Source of the DNA: an uncultured Dongia sp.
GTDB taxonomy: Bacteria; Pseudomonadota; Alphaproteobacteria; Dongiales; Dongiaceae
Direction: 5' to 3'
DNA: 64,000 bases
Assembly: GCF_936916975.1 (NCBI RefSeq)
Contig: NZ_CAKZGO010000007.1
Coordinates: 186,001 to 250,000, forward strand
Shown piece after piece: positions 53,170-61,485 of the stretch; position 1 is the stretch's first letter, and every line of letters starts with the position of its first letter. Below the pieces are notes generated by a model. The model had not been told where the DNA came from. It was given only the letters and a program-made list of their open reading frames with translations, and ran no database searches. The translations under genes were made by a program, and so were the position numbers.

Positions 53170-53910
53170 ATGCCCAGAACACCCATCACCCGCCGCAAAG
53201 GCCGTGCCCGCGCCGGCCAGAAAAGCGGTGCTGCCACCGCGACCCGTCCTGCCGTCTCGCCCGCCAAGATCTATGAGCTACTCCGTCAGCGGATCGCCAC
53301 GCGCAGCTATCCGCCAGGCACGCGCCTGAGCGAATCCGACCTCGCGGCAGAGTTCGGTTTGAGCCGGACCCCGGTGCGCCAGGCCCTGCAGCGCCTGGCG
53401 ACGGACGGGCTGGTCAGCATCAAGAACGGGGTCGGTGTCACCGTCACGGATCTCGACCGGGTTGAGATCGACCAGGCCTATTACCTGCGCTGCGAGCTGG
53501 CGGCGATGATCGGCCATACGGCACCACGTCCGCTAAGCGATGATGATCTTGCCGACCTTGCCGATGTGCTGGCCGGCGTGAAGGCGCTGCTCGCACGCCG
53601 CGGTGCGCCAGTGCTCGCCGATTTCTCGGAGCTGTGCGAGCGCTTCCACAACATCGTCAACAATGTCATCGGGTCGCGCATGCTGCGCGACTTCATCGAG
53701 ATCCTCTATCACCAGACCGATCGCTTCTGGTTCGGCTGGATGAGCGAAGCCGATACGCGGACCGAGGTGACGCATTTCCTGCACGAGGTCGAGGAGACAC
53801 AGCGCGCGCTCGAGATCAACGATTTCGAGGCCGTGGGCTATATCCGGCGCAACCACATCACCATGATGCTGGCGCGCATGGCGGCCCTGCGCGACGGGGT
53901 CAGAGGGTAA
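53170..53910 (+). CDS. GntR-family regulator with FCD domain
   Basis: A 246-residue GntR/FadR-type regulator. After a basic, disordered N-terminus the winged helix-turn-helix runs at about 34-100 (KIYELLRQRIATRSYPPGTR, FGLSRTPVRQALQRLATDGL). The C-terminal all-helical FCD domain, with metal-binding His in CERFHNIVNN and NHITMM, senses a carboxylate or similar. No catabolic operon adjoins, so its targets are unknown. The next small membrane gene starts five bases after its stop. Confidence 0.88.
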   Translation: MPRTPITRRKGRARAGQKSGAATATRPAVSPAKIYELLRQRIATRSYPPGTRLSESDLAAEFGLSRTPVRQALQRLATDGLVSIKNGVGVTVTDLDRVEIDQAYYLRCELAAMIGHTAPRPLSDDDLADLADVLAGVKALLARRGAPVLADFSELCERFHNIVNNVIGSRMLRDFIEILYHQTDRFWFGWMSEADTRTEVTHFLHEVEETQRALEINDFEAVGYIRRNHITMMLARMAALRDGVRG

Positions 53911-53914
53911 GCCT

Positions 53915-54223
53915 GTGGTGATGGCGACCTTCTATCTGCTGGCACTGATCGTCACCGGCGCCGGGTGGATGATAGGGCGGCGCGGCGGGCGACCCGTGTG
54001 GTCTTTTGCAGCCGTCGGCGTCGGGCTCTTGCTATCATACGGATTGGCCATGACGGCACTGTGCATCGACCCGTATTTTGAGGATAACGGCCTGCCCGAA
54101 TTCATTGAGTGGCGATTCCGCTGGATGTGGGCAGCGGAGTTTGCGGCCTGGATCTCGGTCATAGCTGTACCGATTGTCCTCATCAGCGCATCGTTCGCAC
54201 AGGCGCGGCGTGCGAAGCGCTAG
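53915..54223 (+). CDS. Small three-helix membrane protein, unknown
   Basis: A 102-residue hydrophobic protein with helices at about 5-22, 30-52 and 75-95 and a basic C-terminus (FAQARRAKR). I recognise no family. GTG 53915 or ATG 53921 is the start. It follows the GntR gene by 4 bases and is probably co-transcribed. Its stop overlaps the convergent gene by four bases. Confidence 0.65.
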   Translation: MVMATFYLLALIVTGAGWMIGRRGGRPVWSFAAVGVGLLLSYGLAMTALCIDPYFEDNGLPEFIEWRFRWMWAAEFAAWISVIAVPIVLISASFAQARRAKR

Positions 54224-54663
54224 ACCGCCTTGCTGGCCTTCTTCCAGTCGCCGGTCGTGTTCCACCAGCGATGCGGATTCTTGCTGTCATCCATGCCCTT
54301 CGACCTGCTAGCCAGCACTTCCTGAACAGTGATCAGCGGTTCCTGATAGCTGTGGATCTGAAAGATGGCTTCGACGATCTGATTCAGCAAAGCCGGGTCG
54401 CGGGCGATCTCGAACATCACGGCGACAACGCCGGGGCGCTGGCGGACCTCTTTCTCAGGACCGGCCGCCGCGCCCTGCAACGGGCGATAGCGTTCGATGC
54501 CCGACGCAGAGACAAAGGCGTTGTTGTCGTACTTCCCCATCACCAAAGGCACAATGCGCACCACCGCCGCCATGATACGGTCCACATCTTCCGGCGGCGC
54601 CAGCACGGTGATCTGGAGAAACGGCTCCATCCGAACCGAGGCGGTTTCAAAACCTGTCGACAT
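54220..54663 (-). CDS. NIF3/YqfO-like PII-fold domain protein
   Basis: A 147-residue protein whose core (YDNNAFVSASGIERYRPLQG, then VVAVMFEIARDPALLNQIVE and FQIHSYQEPLITVQEV) matches the small CutA/PII-like insertion domain that also exists alone in NIF3-like proteins. It lacks the NIF3 metal-binding halves. The tail KNPHRWWNTTGDWKKASKAV is unusual and charged. Start 54663 follows AGGGGTG. Function unknown; trimeric PII-like assembly and ligand binding are possible. Confidence 0.65.
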   Translation of the reverse strand: MSTGFETASVRMEPFLQITVLAPPEDVDRIMAAVVRIVPLVMGKYDNNAFVSASGIERYRPLQGAAAGPEKEVRQRPGVVAVMFEIARDPALLNQIVEAIFQIHSYQEPLITVQEVLASRSKGMDDSKNPHRWWNTTGDWKKASKAV

Positions 54664-54736
54664 TATGGTCACCCCTGTAAGCGAATTGATCCGCGGCAAG
54701 GGTAACCAGCGCCTCCTGACAACTGCGTGTCAGTAG

Positions 54737-55246
54737 TCATTTCTGGATGGCGTGGACGCTGCAGGCTGTTCCATCGAGAATGAGGTCGCGCTCAAACCGC
54801 AGCCCGGCCTTGATCGCCGTGCGGCGCGAGGCTTCGTTCTGCGGATCGATCAACGCGATGAGGCGGGATAGCCCTAGTTCCTCGAAGCCGTAGTGGACGA
54901 GCGCCGTAGCGATTTCGGCACCCAGGCCCTGGCGCCAATGCGATTTCGCAACAAGATAGGCGATCTCGATTTCCGTGCGGCCTTCTATCTCCCAGGGAAT
55001 GAGGCCGCTGCGACCGATAAAGGTCTTGGTCTCCTTATGAATGGTCGCCCACAGGCCGAGGCGCGGATGGGCCGGATCGTCACCGTTCGTAAACCAGGCA
55101 AGTTCCTTAGCTGTCTCGGCGCGGGTCAGCGTGCCTTCCGGGAAATAGCGGCGGATATCCGGGTCCTGATAGAGCGCCGCCAGATCGTCGAGATCATCCG
55201 GTTGCAAGCGCCGCAGGATGACCCGGTTCGTTTCCAGGATGACCAT
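54737..55246 (-). CDS. GNAT acetyltransferase (RimJ/RimL-like)
   Basis: A 169-residue GNAT-fold acetyltransferase: TNRVILRRLQPDDLDDLAAL at the start, and the acetyl-CoA-binding stretch VAKSHWRQGLGAEIATALVH followed by LIALIDPQNEASRRTAIKAG. The family acetylates protein N-termini or small amines. It starts 6 bases after the DUF1513 stop and so may be the last gene of the iron-type operon, although its role there is not obvious. Confidence 0.85.
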   Translation of the reverse strand: MVILETNRVILRRLQPDDLDDLAALYQDPDIRRYFPEGTLTRAETAKELAWFTNGDDPAHPRLGLWATIHKETKTFIGRSGLIPWEIEGRTEIEIAYLVAKSHWRQGLGAEIATALVHYGFEELGLSRLIALIDPQNEASRRTAIKAGLRFERDLILDGTACSVHAIQK

Positions 55247-55252
55247 GGCCGT

Positions 55253-56299
55253 TCAGCCGCCGCGGATGAGTGACAGATGGTTGTCCCATTGCAGCGGATC
55301 GGCGGGCTGCATGGCCGCGATGGTGATGACGCGGTCCGAAACGCTGACCTCCCGGCGATGGCCATGGCCGGATGTGAGCAGGAAGGTGCCATCCGCTATG
55401 CCGCCAGCGACGCCACAGGTATCGGCGAGATCGACGGCGCCAAGATAGCGACCGCCACTCGACCAGAAGGCTGCCAACCCGCCGCGCGGTGAGGTGGCGC
55501 AGATCACGGCGCCGCTGCGATCAACCGCGACACTGCCGATATAACCGGCCATGCGGCGATGGATGTCGGTGGGCATGTCGAGAAACTCGACCGTCCCCGC
55601 ATCGTCGATGATGCCGACGAGCGGTCGCAGATCGGTCGCCGGATCCTGGTCCTGGGCACCGAAGACGACGCGGCTGTCCCGCAGCAGCGCAAGATGCCGC
55701 AAGGAGAGCGTTTCCAGATCCTCGTCGAGGACCGTCTTCGCAAGGCAATTGCCCGTGGTCGCGTCGATCCGCACCAGGCTGGAGTGAATGGGATCGGTGG
55801 CATGGCGATCGACGATGCCGCCATTGCCGACGACGAGCTGCTGGCCGTCCGCCGACCAGAGCAACTCATGTGGTTCGATGCCCTGGGTGGAAAAACTGCT
55901 CTGCAGCGCGCCGGTCGCCACGTCATAGATGGCGATATGGCCGAGCTGCGCCCTGCCCTGGCTTTGCGTCGTATAGAGTTTGCCGCCATCGGCGGAAAAC
56001 ACGGCATGGCCGTCGAAGGTGCAGTTCGGCAAGGAATCGAGGCCGCGCAGGCTGGTCCCGGTCGCGAGATCGCACAGCGTTACCATCGGCCCCGGCTTGC
56101 GTCCGACGATAGCACAGATCTGGCGCGCCGGATCGGCGACGATGTCATGGGCGCGATAGCCGAGGTCGTGTTGCCAGAGCGCAATTCCATGCCGATCGAG
56201 GGCCACAGCGGCAAAGCTGGCGCTCACACCGCAGGCGGCGAGATGGCTCGGGCACCCTATGTCCAGACTGGTCAAGGCAATCTCCATCATCTTGCGCAT
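55253..56299 (-). CDS. DUF1513 beta-propeller protein
   Basis: A 348-residue protein with repeating beta-propeller-like strands (FDGHAVFSADGGKLYTTQSQ, HELLWSADGQQLVVGNGGI, HLALLRDSRVVFGAQDQD) and the family end PLQWDNHLSLI. DUF1513 genes normally stand beside imelysin and DUF1111 genes and are iron regulated. No clear signal peptide is visible, which is unusual since relatives are often exported by Tat. Its ATG overlaps the imelysin stop (TAATG), so translation is coupled. Confidence 0.85.
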   Translation of the reverse strand: MRKMMEIALTSLDIGCPSHLAACGVSASFAAVALDRHGIALWQHDLGYRAHDIVADPARQICAIVGRKPGPMVTLCDLATGTSLRGLDSLPNCTFDGHAVFSADGGKLYTTQSQGRAQLGHIAIYDVATGALQSSFSTQGIEPHELLWSADGQQLVVGNGGIVDRHATDPIHSSLVRIDATTGNCLAKTVLDEDLETLSLRHLALLRDSRVVFGAQDQDPATDLRPLVGIIDDAGTVEFLDMPTDIHRRMAGYIGSVAVDRSGAVICATSPRGGLAAFWSSGGRYLGAVDLADTCGVAGGIADGTFLLTSGHGHRREVSVSDRVITIAAMQPADPLQWDNHLSLIRGG

Positions 56300-57411
56300 T
56301 ATGGCAGTTTGATCCCGATCGCTGACGGCAGTTCATGCGCCAAGATATCGCGCAATCGATTGATCTCACCAAGCCATAGGAGCTGGTGCGCATGTCGCTC
56401 TTCCGGCGTTGGCATGATCGACTCGCCGCCGACTTGGACATTCAGGTTGCGACGAAGACGGAGAGTGGCAAATGCGTCGCGGACATGGTTAGCGAGATCC
56501 TGACGATCCGCTGGCAACAATTTGACGAAGCCGGCCGATGACAGAACCGAGCGGGATATCGCCGTCAGATTGATCCTGATATTTTCAGAAGAGCGACCGG
56601 AGCGCCACTGTTCCCCAAGCTCTGGCCTTTCCGAGGCAACATCAGCACCCAATGGTACCGCGATCTTCCGTTCGGTAACGATCTGCAGCATATTTAACAT
56701 GTCGACATAGAAGCGTGTTGTCGCCTCAATCGGGCTGCTGGAGAAGGGCATCTCGGATGCGCCGATATCGGCAATCGCGTCGGACCAGCCAACCTCAACC
56801 TCTTCGGCGATTGCATGCAGATTGGCAGTGATTGCCCGGAATATTTCACAACGCCGCCTAGCGCGATCGCTCACCATGAAATCCTGCACGAGATCCATGA
56901 AGAAATGGCGGAGCTTACGCGGCTGCCCAAAGCCGTAGATCATGCGCTCCAACAGCGGCAGTCCCTGCACGGCGATGTTTTCTGTGGAGAAGCGGCTGGG
57001 CGAGAGGTCCAAAGGATCATCACTTGCGAGCAGCCGCGAAAATTCCGCCGCAATGACATCGTCCTGTTCAGGCCAGCAGGAAAATCGCTCGGCGCGCCCT
57101 GCTGACGTCAACGGCCCCATGCGGAACTGCTGGGCACCTATCCAGGCATCGGACACCGGGTCGAAGCCATCAAGCGCGAGATCGAGCTTGGCGCCAGAAG
57201 ATGACGACGCGAATGCAGCGACATTGTCTGCCCAAACGGCACACGACTTACGTAAATTGGTGAACGCTGGCAGCGCGATGTCAGTTGCATAGGATGCATT
57301 GAATGCCGCGAAGTCAGGCATGGCAGCAGCCGCGCGATGCGGTACGAACGGCATCATCCCAATGGCCGCCGTACCACCTAGAACCTGCCTGCGCGTCATC
57401 TGGCTAGCCAT
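56299..57411 (-). CDS. Imelysin-family protein (third paralogue)
   Basis: A 370-residue imelysin-like protein with a Tat-type signal (MTRRQVLGGTAAIGMMPFVP). The segment EQWRSGRSSENIRINLTAIS and GEINRLRDILAHELPSAIGI match the paralogue upstream. The place of the imelysin GxHxxE motif reads VQGLPLLERM, so the His is missing and the Glu kept. Start 57411 follows AGAGGAT. It lies 19 bases downstream of the second paralogue and is more diverged than it. Likely periplasmic. Confidence 0.84.
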   Translation of the reverse strand: MASQMTRRQVLGGTAAIGMMPFVPHRAAAAMPDFAAFNASYATDIALPAFTNLRKSCAVWADNVAAFASSSSGAKLDLALDGFDPVSDAWIGAQQFRMGPLTSAGRAERFSCWPEQDDVIAAEFSRLLASDDPLDLSPSRFSTENIAVQGLPLLERMIYGFGQPRKLRHFFMDLVQDFMVSDRARRRCEIFRAITANLHAIAEEVEVGWSDAIADIGASEMPFSSSPIEATTRFYVDMLNMLQIVTERKIAVPLGADVASERPELGEQWRSGRSSENIRINLTAISRSVLSSAGFVKLLPADRQDLANHVRDAFATLRLRRNLNVQVGGESIMPTPEERHAHQLLWLGEINRLRDILAHELPSAIGIKLP

Positions 57412-57430
57412 GCTGATCCTCTGCGAAGCG

Positions 57431-58531
57431 TTAAGACCCGTCGCCATCCAATTCATTAAAGCCGAGCGTGATGCCGATCGCCGGCGGCACCTGCTGTCGC
57501 AGGAGATCGCGGAGGTGGTTGATCTTGACCAGCAGGGCCGTCACCGGCTTGCGCATTTCCTGATGCGCGATGTCCTCGGCGAAATTGTCGCCGACGGCTT
57601 TTGCAGCGGCGATGGAATCGTCAAAGGCCTTGGTGAGGTCGGCCTTGAGTGCCGCCTTGTCGGCACCGAGGAGATCGGCAAAACCGCCCGGGTTCAGCAC
57701 GGAGCCACGTGCCGTCGTCAGGTTGAGGACGATGTTGCGCATCGAGCGGCCGGAACGCCACTGCTCGGCGGCCTTGGGCTTGGCGGCCGCGGCATCGCCA
57801 CCCAGAGGCGCCCCGATCTTCTGGTCGGCAATCACCTGGGTGATGGTGAGGAGATTGGTATAGGATTGTGCCGTGCCCTCGGCCGGGTTCGCGGCAAAGG
57901 TATTGGCGGCCAGGGCCGGATCCTGCAGCGTCTTTTCCCAGACGGCTTTCGCTTCGGCAGCGATGCTCTTCAGATTGTTCGCGATGGCAAGGATAACGGC
58001 GCTGCGCCGCTTTGCTTGATCGCCATCCGCCGAGACCGATTCATAGAGCAGGCGTTCCAATGCCGGGAGCCCCTGGACCGCGACGCTGCCAGTTGCGAAC
58101 TGTGCCGCCTCCAACCCTTCCTTGCCCTTGCCAGCGAGAAGGGCGCGATACTGCTTGTCCACCACGTTGCGGCGCTCAGGCCAATAGGCGAAGCGTTCGG
58201 AGCGCTGTTCCTGTGCCAAGGCGCCGAGGCGGAATTGCTGTGCCGACGCCCAGGCGTCCGCGACATTGTTGAAACCTTGCCTGACCTTATCGAAGTCGCC
58301 GGCACCATTCGCCGCATCAAAGGCTGCGGCGGTCGCGGCGAAGGAATCCGTCACCTTTACCAGATTGTCCAAAGCCGGCAGGATGACCTTGGCAGCAAAG
58401 GCCGTGTTGAACGCGCCGAAATCCGGTTCGGCCGCACGCGCGTGCCGCGTCATCGCCGGCACCATGGAGGCCGCAAGGATGGCAGCCAAAGTCTGGCGCC
58501 GCGTGATCTTGTCATTGCGCTTGTCGCTCAT
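57431..58531 (-). CDS. Imelysin-family protein (second paralogue)
   Basis: A 366-residue imelysin-like periplasmic protein with a Tat signal (ITRRQTLAAILAASMVPAMT). It has AFNTAFAAKVILPALDNLVK, AWASAQQFRLGALAQEQRSE, and VQGLPALERLLYES at the GxHxxE site, where the His is replaced by Pro. C-terminal NHLRDLLRQQVPPAIGITLG is conserved with the third paralogue. It sits between the di-heme gene and the third imelysin. The family is linked to iron uptake, but this branch may not bind metal in the classical way. Confidence 0.87.
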   Translation of the reverse strand: MSDKRNDKITRRQTLAAILAASMVPAMTRHARAAEPDFGAFNTAFAAKVILPALDNLVKVTDSFAATAAAFDAANGAGDFDKVRQGFNNVADAWASAQQFRLGALAQEQRSERFAYWPERRNVVDKQYRALLAGKGKEGLEAAQFATGSVAVQGLPALERLLYESVSADGDQAKRRSAVILAIANNLKSIAAEAKAVWEKTLQDPALAANTFAANPAEGTAQSYTNLLTITQVIADQKIGAPLGGDAAAAKPKAAEQWRSGRSMRNIVLNLTTARGSVLNPGGFADLLGADKAALKADLTKAFDDSIAAAKAVGDNFAEDIAHQEMRKPVTALLVKINHLRDLLRQQVPPAIGITLGFNELDGDGS

Positions 58532-58540
58532 GTCAGGCCT

Positions 58541-59923
58541 TCACAAACTGGAGAGAAAGGAAATCAGCGCCTGCCGGTCGGCGGCAGACAGCGATGCAAC
58601 GTGATCCCGCGCCGGCAACGCCTCGCCGCCATGCCACAGGATCGCTTCAAGGAGATTGCGGGCGCGGCCGTCATGCAGCAGCGATGCATGGCCCTGGTCA
58701 TCGACGGCCCAGCGCAGGCCCCAGAGCGGCGGCGTGCGCCATTCGGCACCCTTGACGCCACCCTCGTTCAACTCCTCGGCCAGACCATCGCCCATGTCGT
58801 GCAGCAGCAGATCGGTATAGGGCGAGATGCGGCGCGTTTTCGTGCTGCCCGCGGGCCAGACGATGTCGTAGCTATCCTTGTGACAGGACAGGCAACCGGC
58901 GGCGGCGAAGATATTGCGGCCTTGATTGATTTCGTCCGTGGTGGCGCGCGGCTTCGGCCCATTCGGCAGCACGGCTTCGCCGACGAATCGGTCGAGTACC
59001 TTCATCAGCATGCTCGAGACTTCGAGAGCTTCGAATTGCGACGAGGCGCCGCTGGGCGCACTGCGGCAGGCGGTCTGCAGTGCTGTGCATTCACCATAGG
59101 CGTCGTGGAACAGCGGCGTCGAGAGGCCCATGTCGGCGAGGAACGCATGGGCGTTCTGCGCTTCCATGGTTGGCTGTTGCGCCTTCCAGCCGAAGCGACC
59201 GAAGGTTTTGTGCTCGGCGTCCAACCAGCTGACGCGGCCGGAAATGCCGTCGCCGTCGTGATCGTCGGGGTCGGCGGCAGCAATGATCGTCTCGCCGGGA
59301 ATGCTGTCGAGCGGGCCGATGCCATGGATCGCCGGGGCAAGGCGCAGGCCGATGCGGGTCGCGGCATCGAGCGGACCGTCGGCGAGATTGGCGACCTCGG
59401 CGACCGGTCGCTGCAGCTCGACCACCGTGCCGTCGGCGAGCTTGGTCGCAGCCTTGGCATAGGTGACCGTGAACCGGCCCTCCGCCGGGACGCCGCTCGC
59501 CGCATCGGTCTGCAATTGGTGGCCATAGATCGGATCGGCGGCGCCATCGTCGTTGCGGCCGAACCGGACCAGCAGCGACGGGCTCATGGTGCCGTCCTTG
59601 TTCAAGACGCTGCCGCGGGCGCCACCGGGATGGCAGGCAACGCAAGAGCGCGCGTTGAACATCGGCCCCAACCCATCGGCCGCTTCCGTCGAGGACGGCG
59701 CCGAGACCCAGATGCGTTCGAAGATGGATTGGCCGATGACGTTCTCCATCCGCGCCACCGCATCTTCGCCGAGGGCAGGATCGCGGATCACCTTGATATC
59801 GTGGTTGCGCTTGTGGATCTGCGTCGTGTCGTCCGTGCGCGCAGGCAGGCTGTTGCCGATGAGGAAGACGGCGGCCGCCGGCAAGAGCAGCGCAAGACCG
59901 AGGGCGAGGCGTTTAGGTGACAC
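58541..59923 (-). CDS. Di-heme DUF1111 oxidoreductase
   Basis: A 460-residue periplasmic c-type cytochrome of the DUF1111 (di-heme oxidoreductase, formerly thiol oxidoreductase) family. A signal helix (LALGLALLLPAAAVFLIGNS) precedes two haem c sites, CVACH at about 94-98 and CLSCH at about 343-347. The segment DDHDGDGISGRVSWL is a calcium-like Asp-rich loop. GTG 59923 overlaps the multicopper oxidase stop by 11 bases. Family members are co-regulated with imelysins by iron and may carry electrons for metal reduction or oxidation. Confidence 0.9.
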   Translation of the reverse strand: MSPKRLALGLALLLPAAAVFLIGNSLPARTDDTTQIHKRNHDIKVIRDPALGEDAVARMENVIGQSIFERIWVSAPSSTEAADGLGPMFNARSCVACHPGGARGSVLNKDGTMSPSLLVRFGRNDDGAADPIYGHQLQTDAASGVPAEGRFTVTYAKAATKLADGTVVELQRPVAEVANLADGPLDAATRIGLRLAPAIHGIGPLDSIPGETIIAAADPDDHDGDGISGRVSWLDAEHKTFGRFGWKAQQPTMEAQNAHAFLADMGLSTPLFHDAYGECTALQTACRSAPSGASSQFEALEVSSMLMKVLDRFVGEAVLPNGPKPRATTDEINQGRNIFAAAGCLSCHKDSYDIVWPAGSTKTRRISPYTDLLLHDMGDGLAEELNEGGVKGAEWRTPPLWGLRWAVDDQGHASLLHDGRARNLLEAILWHGGEALPARDHVASLSAADRQALISFLSSL

Positions 59924-61418
59924 GGAAGATTCCCATCATGCCGGTCTCCTGGTGCTCGATGATATGGCAGTGGATCATCCAATCCCCCGGATTGTCGGCC
60001 ACCAGCGCGATCTTCACGCGTTCCTTAGGGGCAACGATGGTGGTATCGGCGAAATGCGGAACGACATCGCCTTTGCTGGAGGATAGCACCTTGAAGGTGT
60101 GGCCGTGGAGATGGATCGGATGGATATGCGGGGTCTGGTTAATCAGCTCGATGATGTAGGTGCGGCCCTTCTGAAAGGTCACCAAGGGCGGCGGCAGAAC
60201 CTCATGGGATTGGCTGGGCCAGGGCTGACCGTTGAACGCCCAGAAGGTGTTAGGCGTCAGGCACAGTGCATCGGCATAGCGCAGTACGGAGCCGTCAGGC
60301 AGCACGAAATCCGGCGGCAGATTGGCGGACGCAGAACTGGCGCTGAGGCGCAAGGTGAAGGTCTCGGCGCCCTCCAGGACCGGTTCCGGGATGGGTGCTG
60401 GCTTGAGCGGCGCCGGCACGAAGGTCGGGCGGTCGAGTACCGGGCCGGTCGCTTCCAGTTCCGCCATCACGATCGGTTGGGCGGCGTAGTAATTCACAAG
60501 TTGAATCCGGGTGCCGGGTTTCGCTGGCGTGCGCAAGGTGAGATCGGCACGCATCGCTGGGCCGAGGCGCCAGCTCTTGAGCTTCTGTGGTGGCAAGGCG
60601 TTGCCGTCGGTGGCGATCACCCAGGCGTCCGTGCCGGTGACGCCGAGATCAACCACACGCGACATGTCGAGATTGAGGAAGCGAACGCGGATATCGCCGC
60701 CCGCCGGAACCTGGAAGACCGGATGTTCCTGGTCGTTGATGGTGCGATGATCGCCGAAGGTGCCGGCCTTGCTGGCTCCAGCTTCCGTCATCATCGGCGT
60801 GAACTTGCCGGCAGCATCGATCCGCCAGTCGCGATAGGCGCAGACCAGATCGTGATCATGGGGCCGCGTCTCGTCACCCTCAATTATGAGCACACCGGCG
60901 AGGCCGCGGCCAAGCTGCTCGACGGTGTTGCAATGGGGATGGAAGAAGAAGGTGCCGGTATCGGGCGGCTGGAATTGATAGGTGAAGCTCTCGCCCGGCA
61001 GGACCGGCTTCTGGGTGAGATAGGGAACGCCGTCCATCGCCGCCGGCAGTCGGATGCCGTGCCAGTGAATGGTCGTGTGTTCCTTGAGCTGGTTGGTGAG
61101 AGTTGCCTGCAGCCACTCGCTTTGCTGCATGCGGATGACCAGCGGACCATCGTCGTCGGCGTAGTCGAAGATATCGCTGGCGGCGACGGGCGTCGGTTTC
61201 AGCTGGCGTTTGTGGGCCTTCGCGGTGAGTGAGATTTTGTGAACCTTGGCGCCGGCCGGCATCGCGGGTGCGGTGGGATAGGTTTGCGTGGCACCCTTGC
61301 CTGCATCAGCCACAGCACGTGCGGCAAAATGACCGAGGCTGGCGCCCATAACGACGCCGCCGAGCGACAGGATCGCTCGGCGGCGGTTGATGGGTTTATG
61401 ACCCGGTCTCTTAAACAT
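59913..61418 (-). CDS. Multicopper oxidase
   Basis: A 501-residue three-domain copper oxidase exported by Tat (INRRRAILSLGGVVMGASLG). All four copper motifs are visible: HWHG, FFHPHC, HPIHLHGH and HCHIIEHQETGMM, the last including Cys-His for type 1 copper and the axial Met. It couples substrate (metal or phenol) oxidation to oxygen reduction. Its position inside an imelysin/DUF1111 operon suggests a ferroxidase or cuprous oxidase role. Start 61418 was chosen at the family start; the ribosome site is modest (GAGAG). Confidence 0.92.
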   Translation of the reverse strand: MFKRPGHKPINRRRAILSLGGVVMGASLGHFAARAVADAGKGATQTYPTAPAMPAGAKVHKISLTAKAHKRQLKPTPVAASDIFDYADDDGPLVIRMQQSEWLQATLTNQLKEHTTIHWHGIRLPAAMDGVPYLTQKPVLPGESFTYQFQPPDTGTFFFHPHCNTVEQLGRGLAGVLIIEGDETRPHDHDLVCAYRDWRIDAAGKFTPMMTEAGASKAGTFGDHRTINDQEHPVFQVPAGGDIRVRFLNLDMSRVVDLGVTGTDAWVIATDGNALPPQKLKSWRLGPAMRADLTLRTPAKPGTRIQLVNYYAAQPIVMAELEATGPVLDRPTFVPAPLKPAPIPEPVLEGAETFTLRLSASSASANLPPDFVLPDGSVLRYADALCLTPNTFWAFNGQPWPSQSHEVLPPPLVTFQKGRTYIIELINQTPHIHPIHLHGHTFKVLSSSKGDVVPHFADTTIVAPKERVKIALVADNPGDWMIHCHIIEHQETGMMGIFRVT

Positions 61419-61485
61419 CTCTCGCAAGATCCATCCTGCGATCGTCCCGTTGGCGCGGTCGTTCTGGGGGCGATCTATGCCCCTA

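Noticed and set aside
57299-59920. An 873-codon open frame on the plus strand
   Set aside because: It lies exactly opposite the imelysin and DUF1111 genes, which have clear motifs, signals and ribosome sites. The long frame is a by-product of GC-rich codon bias.
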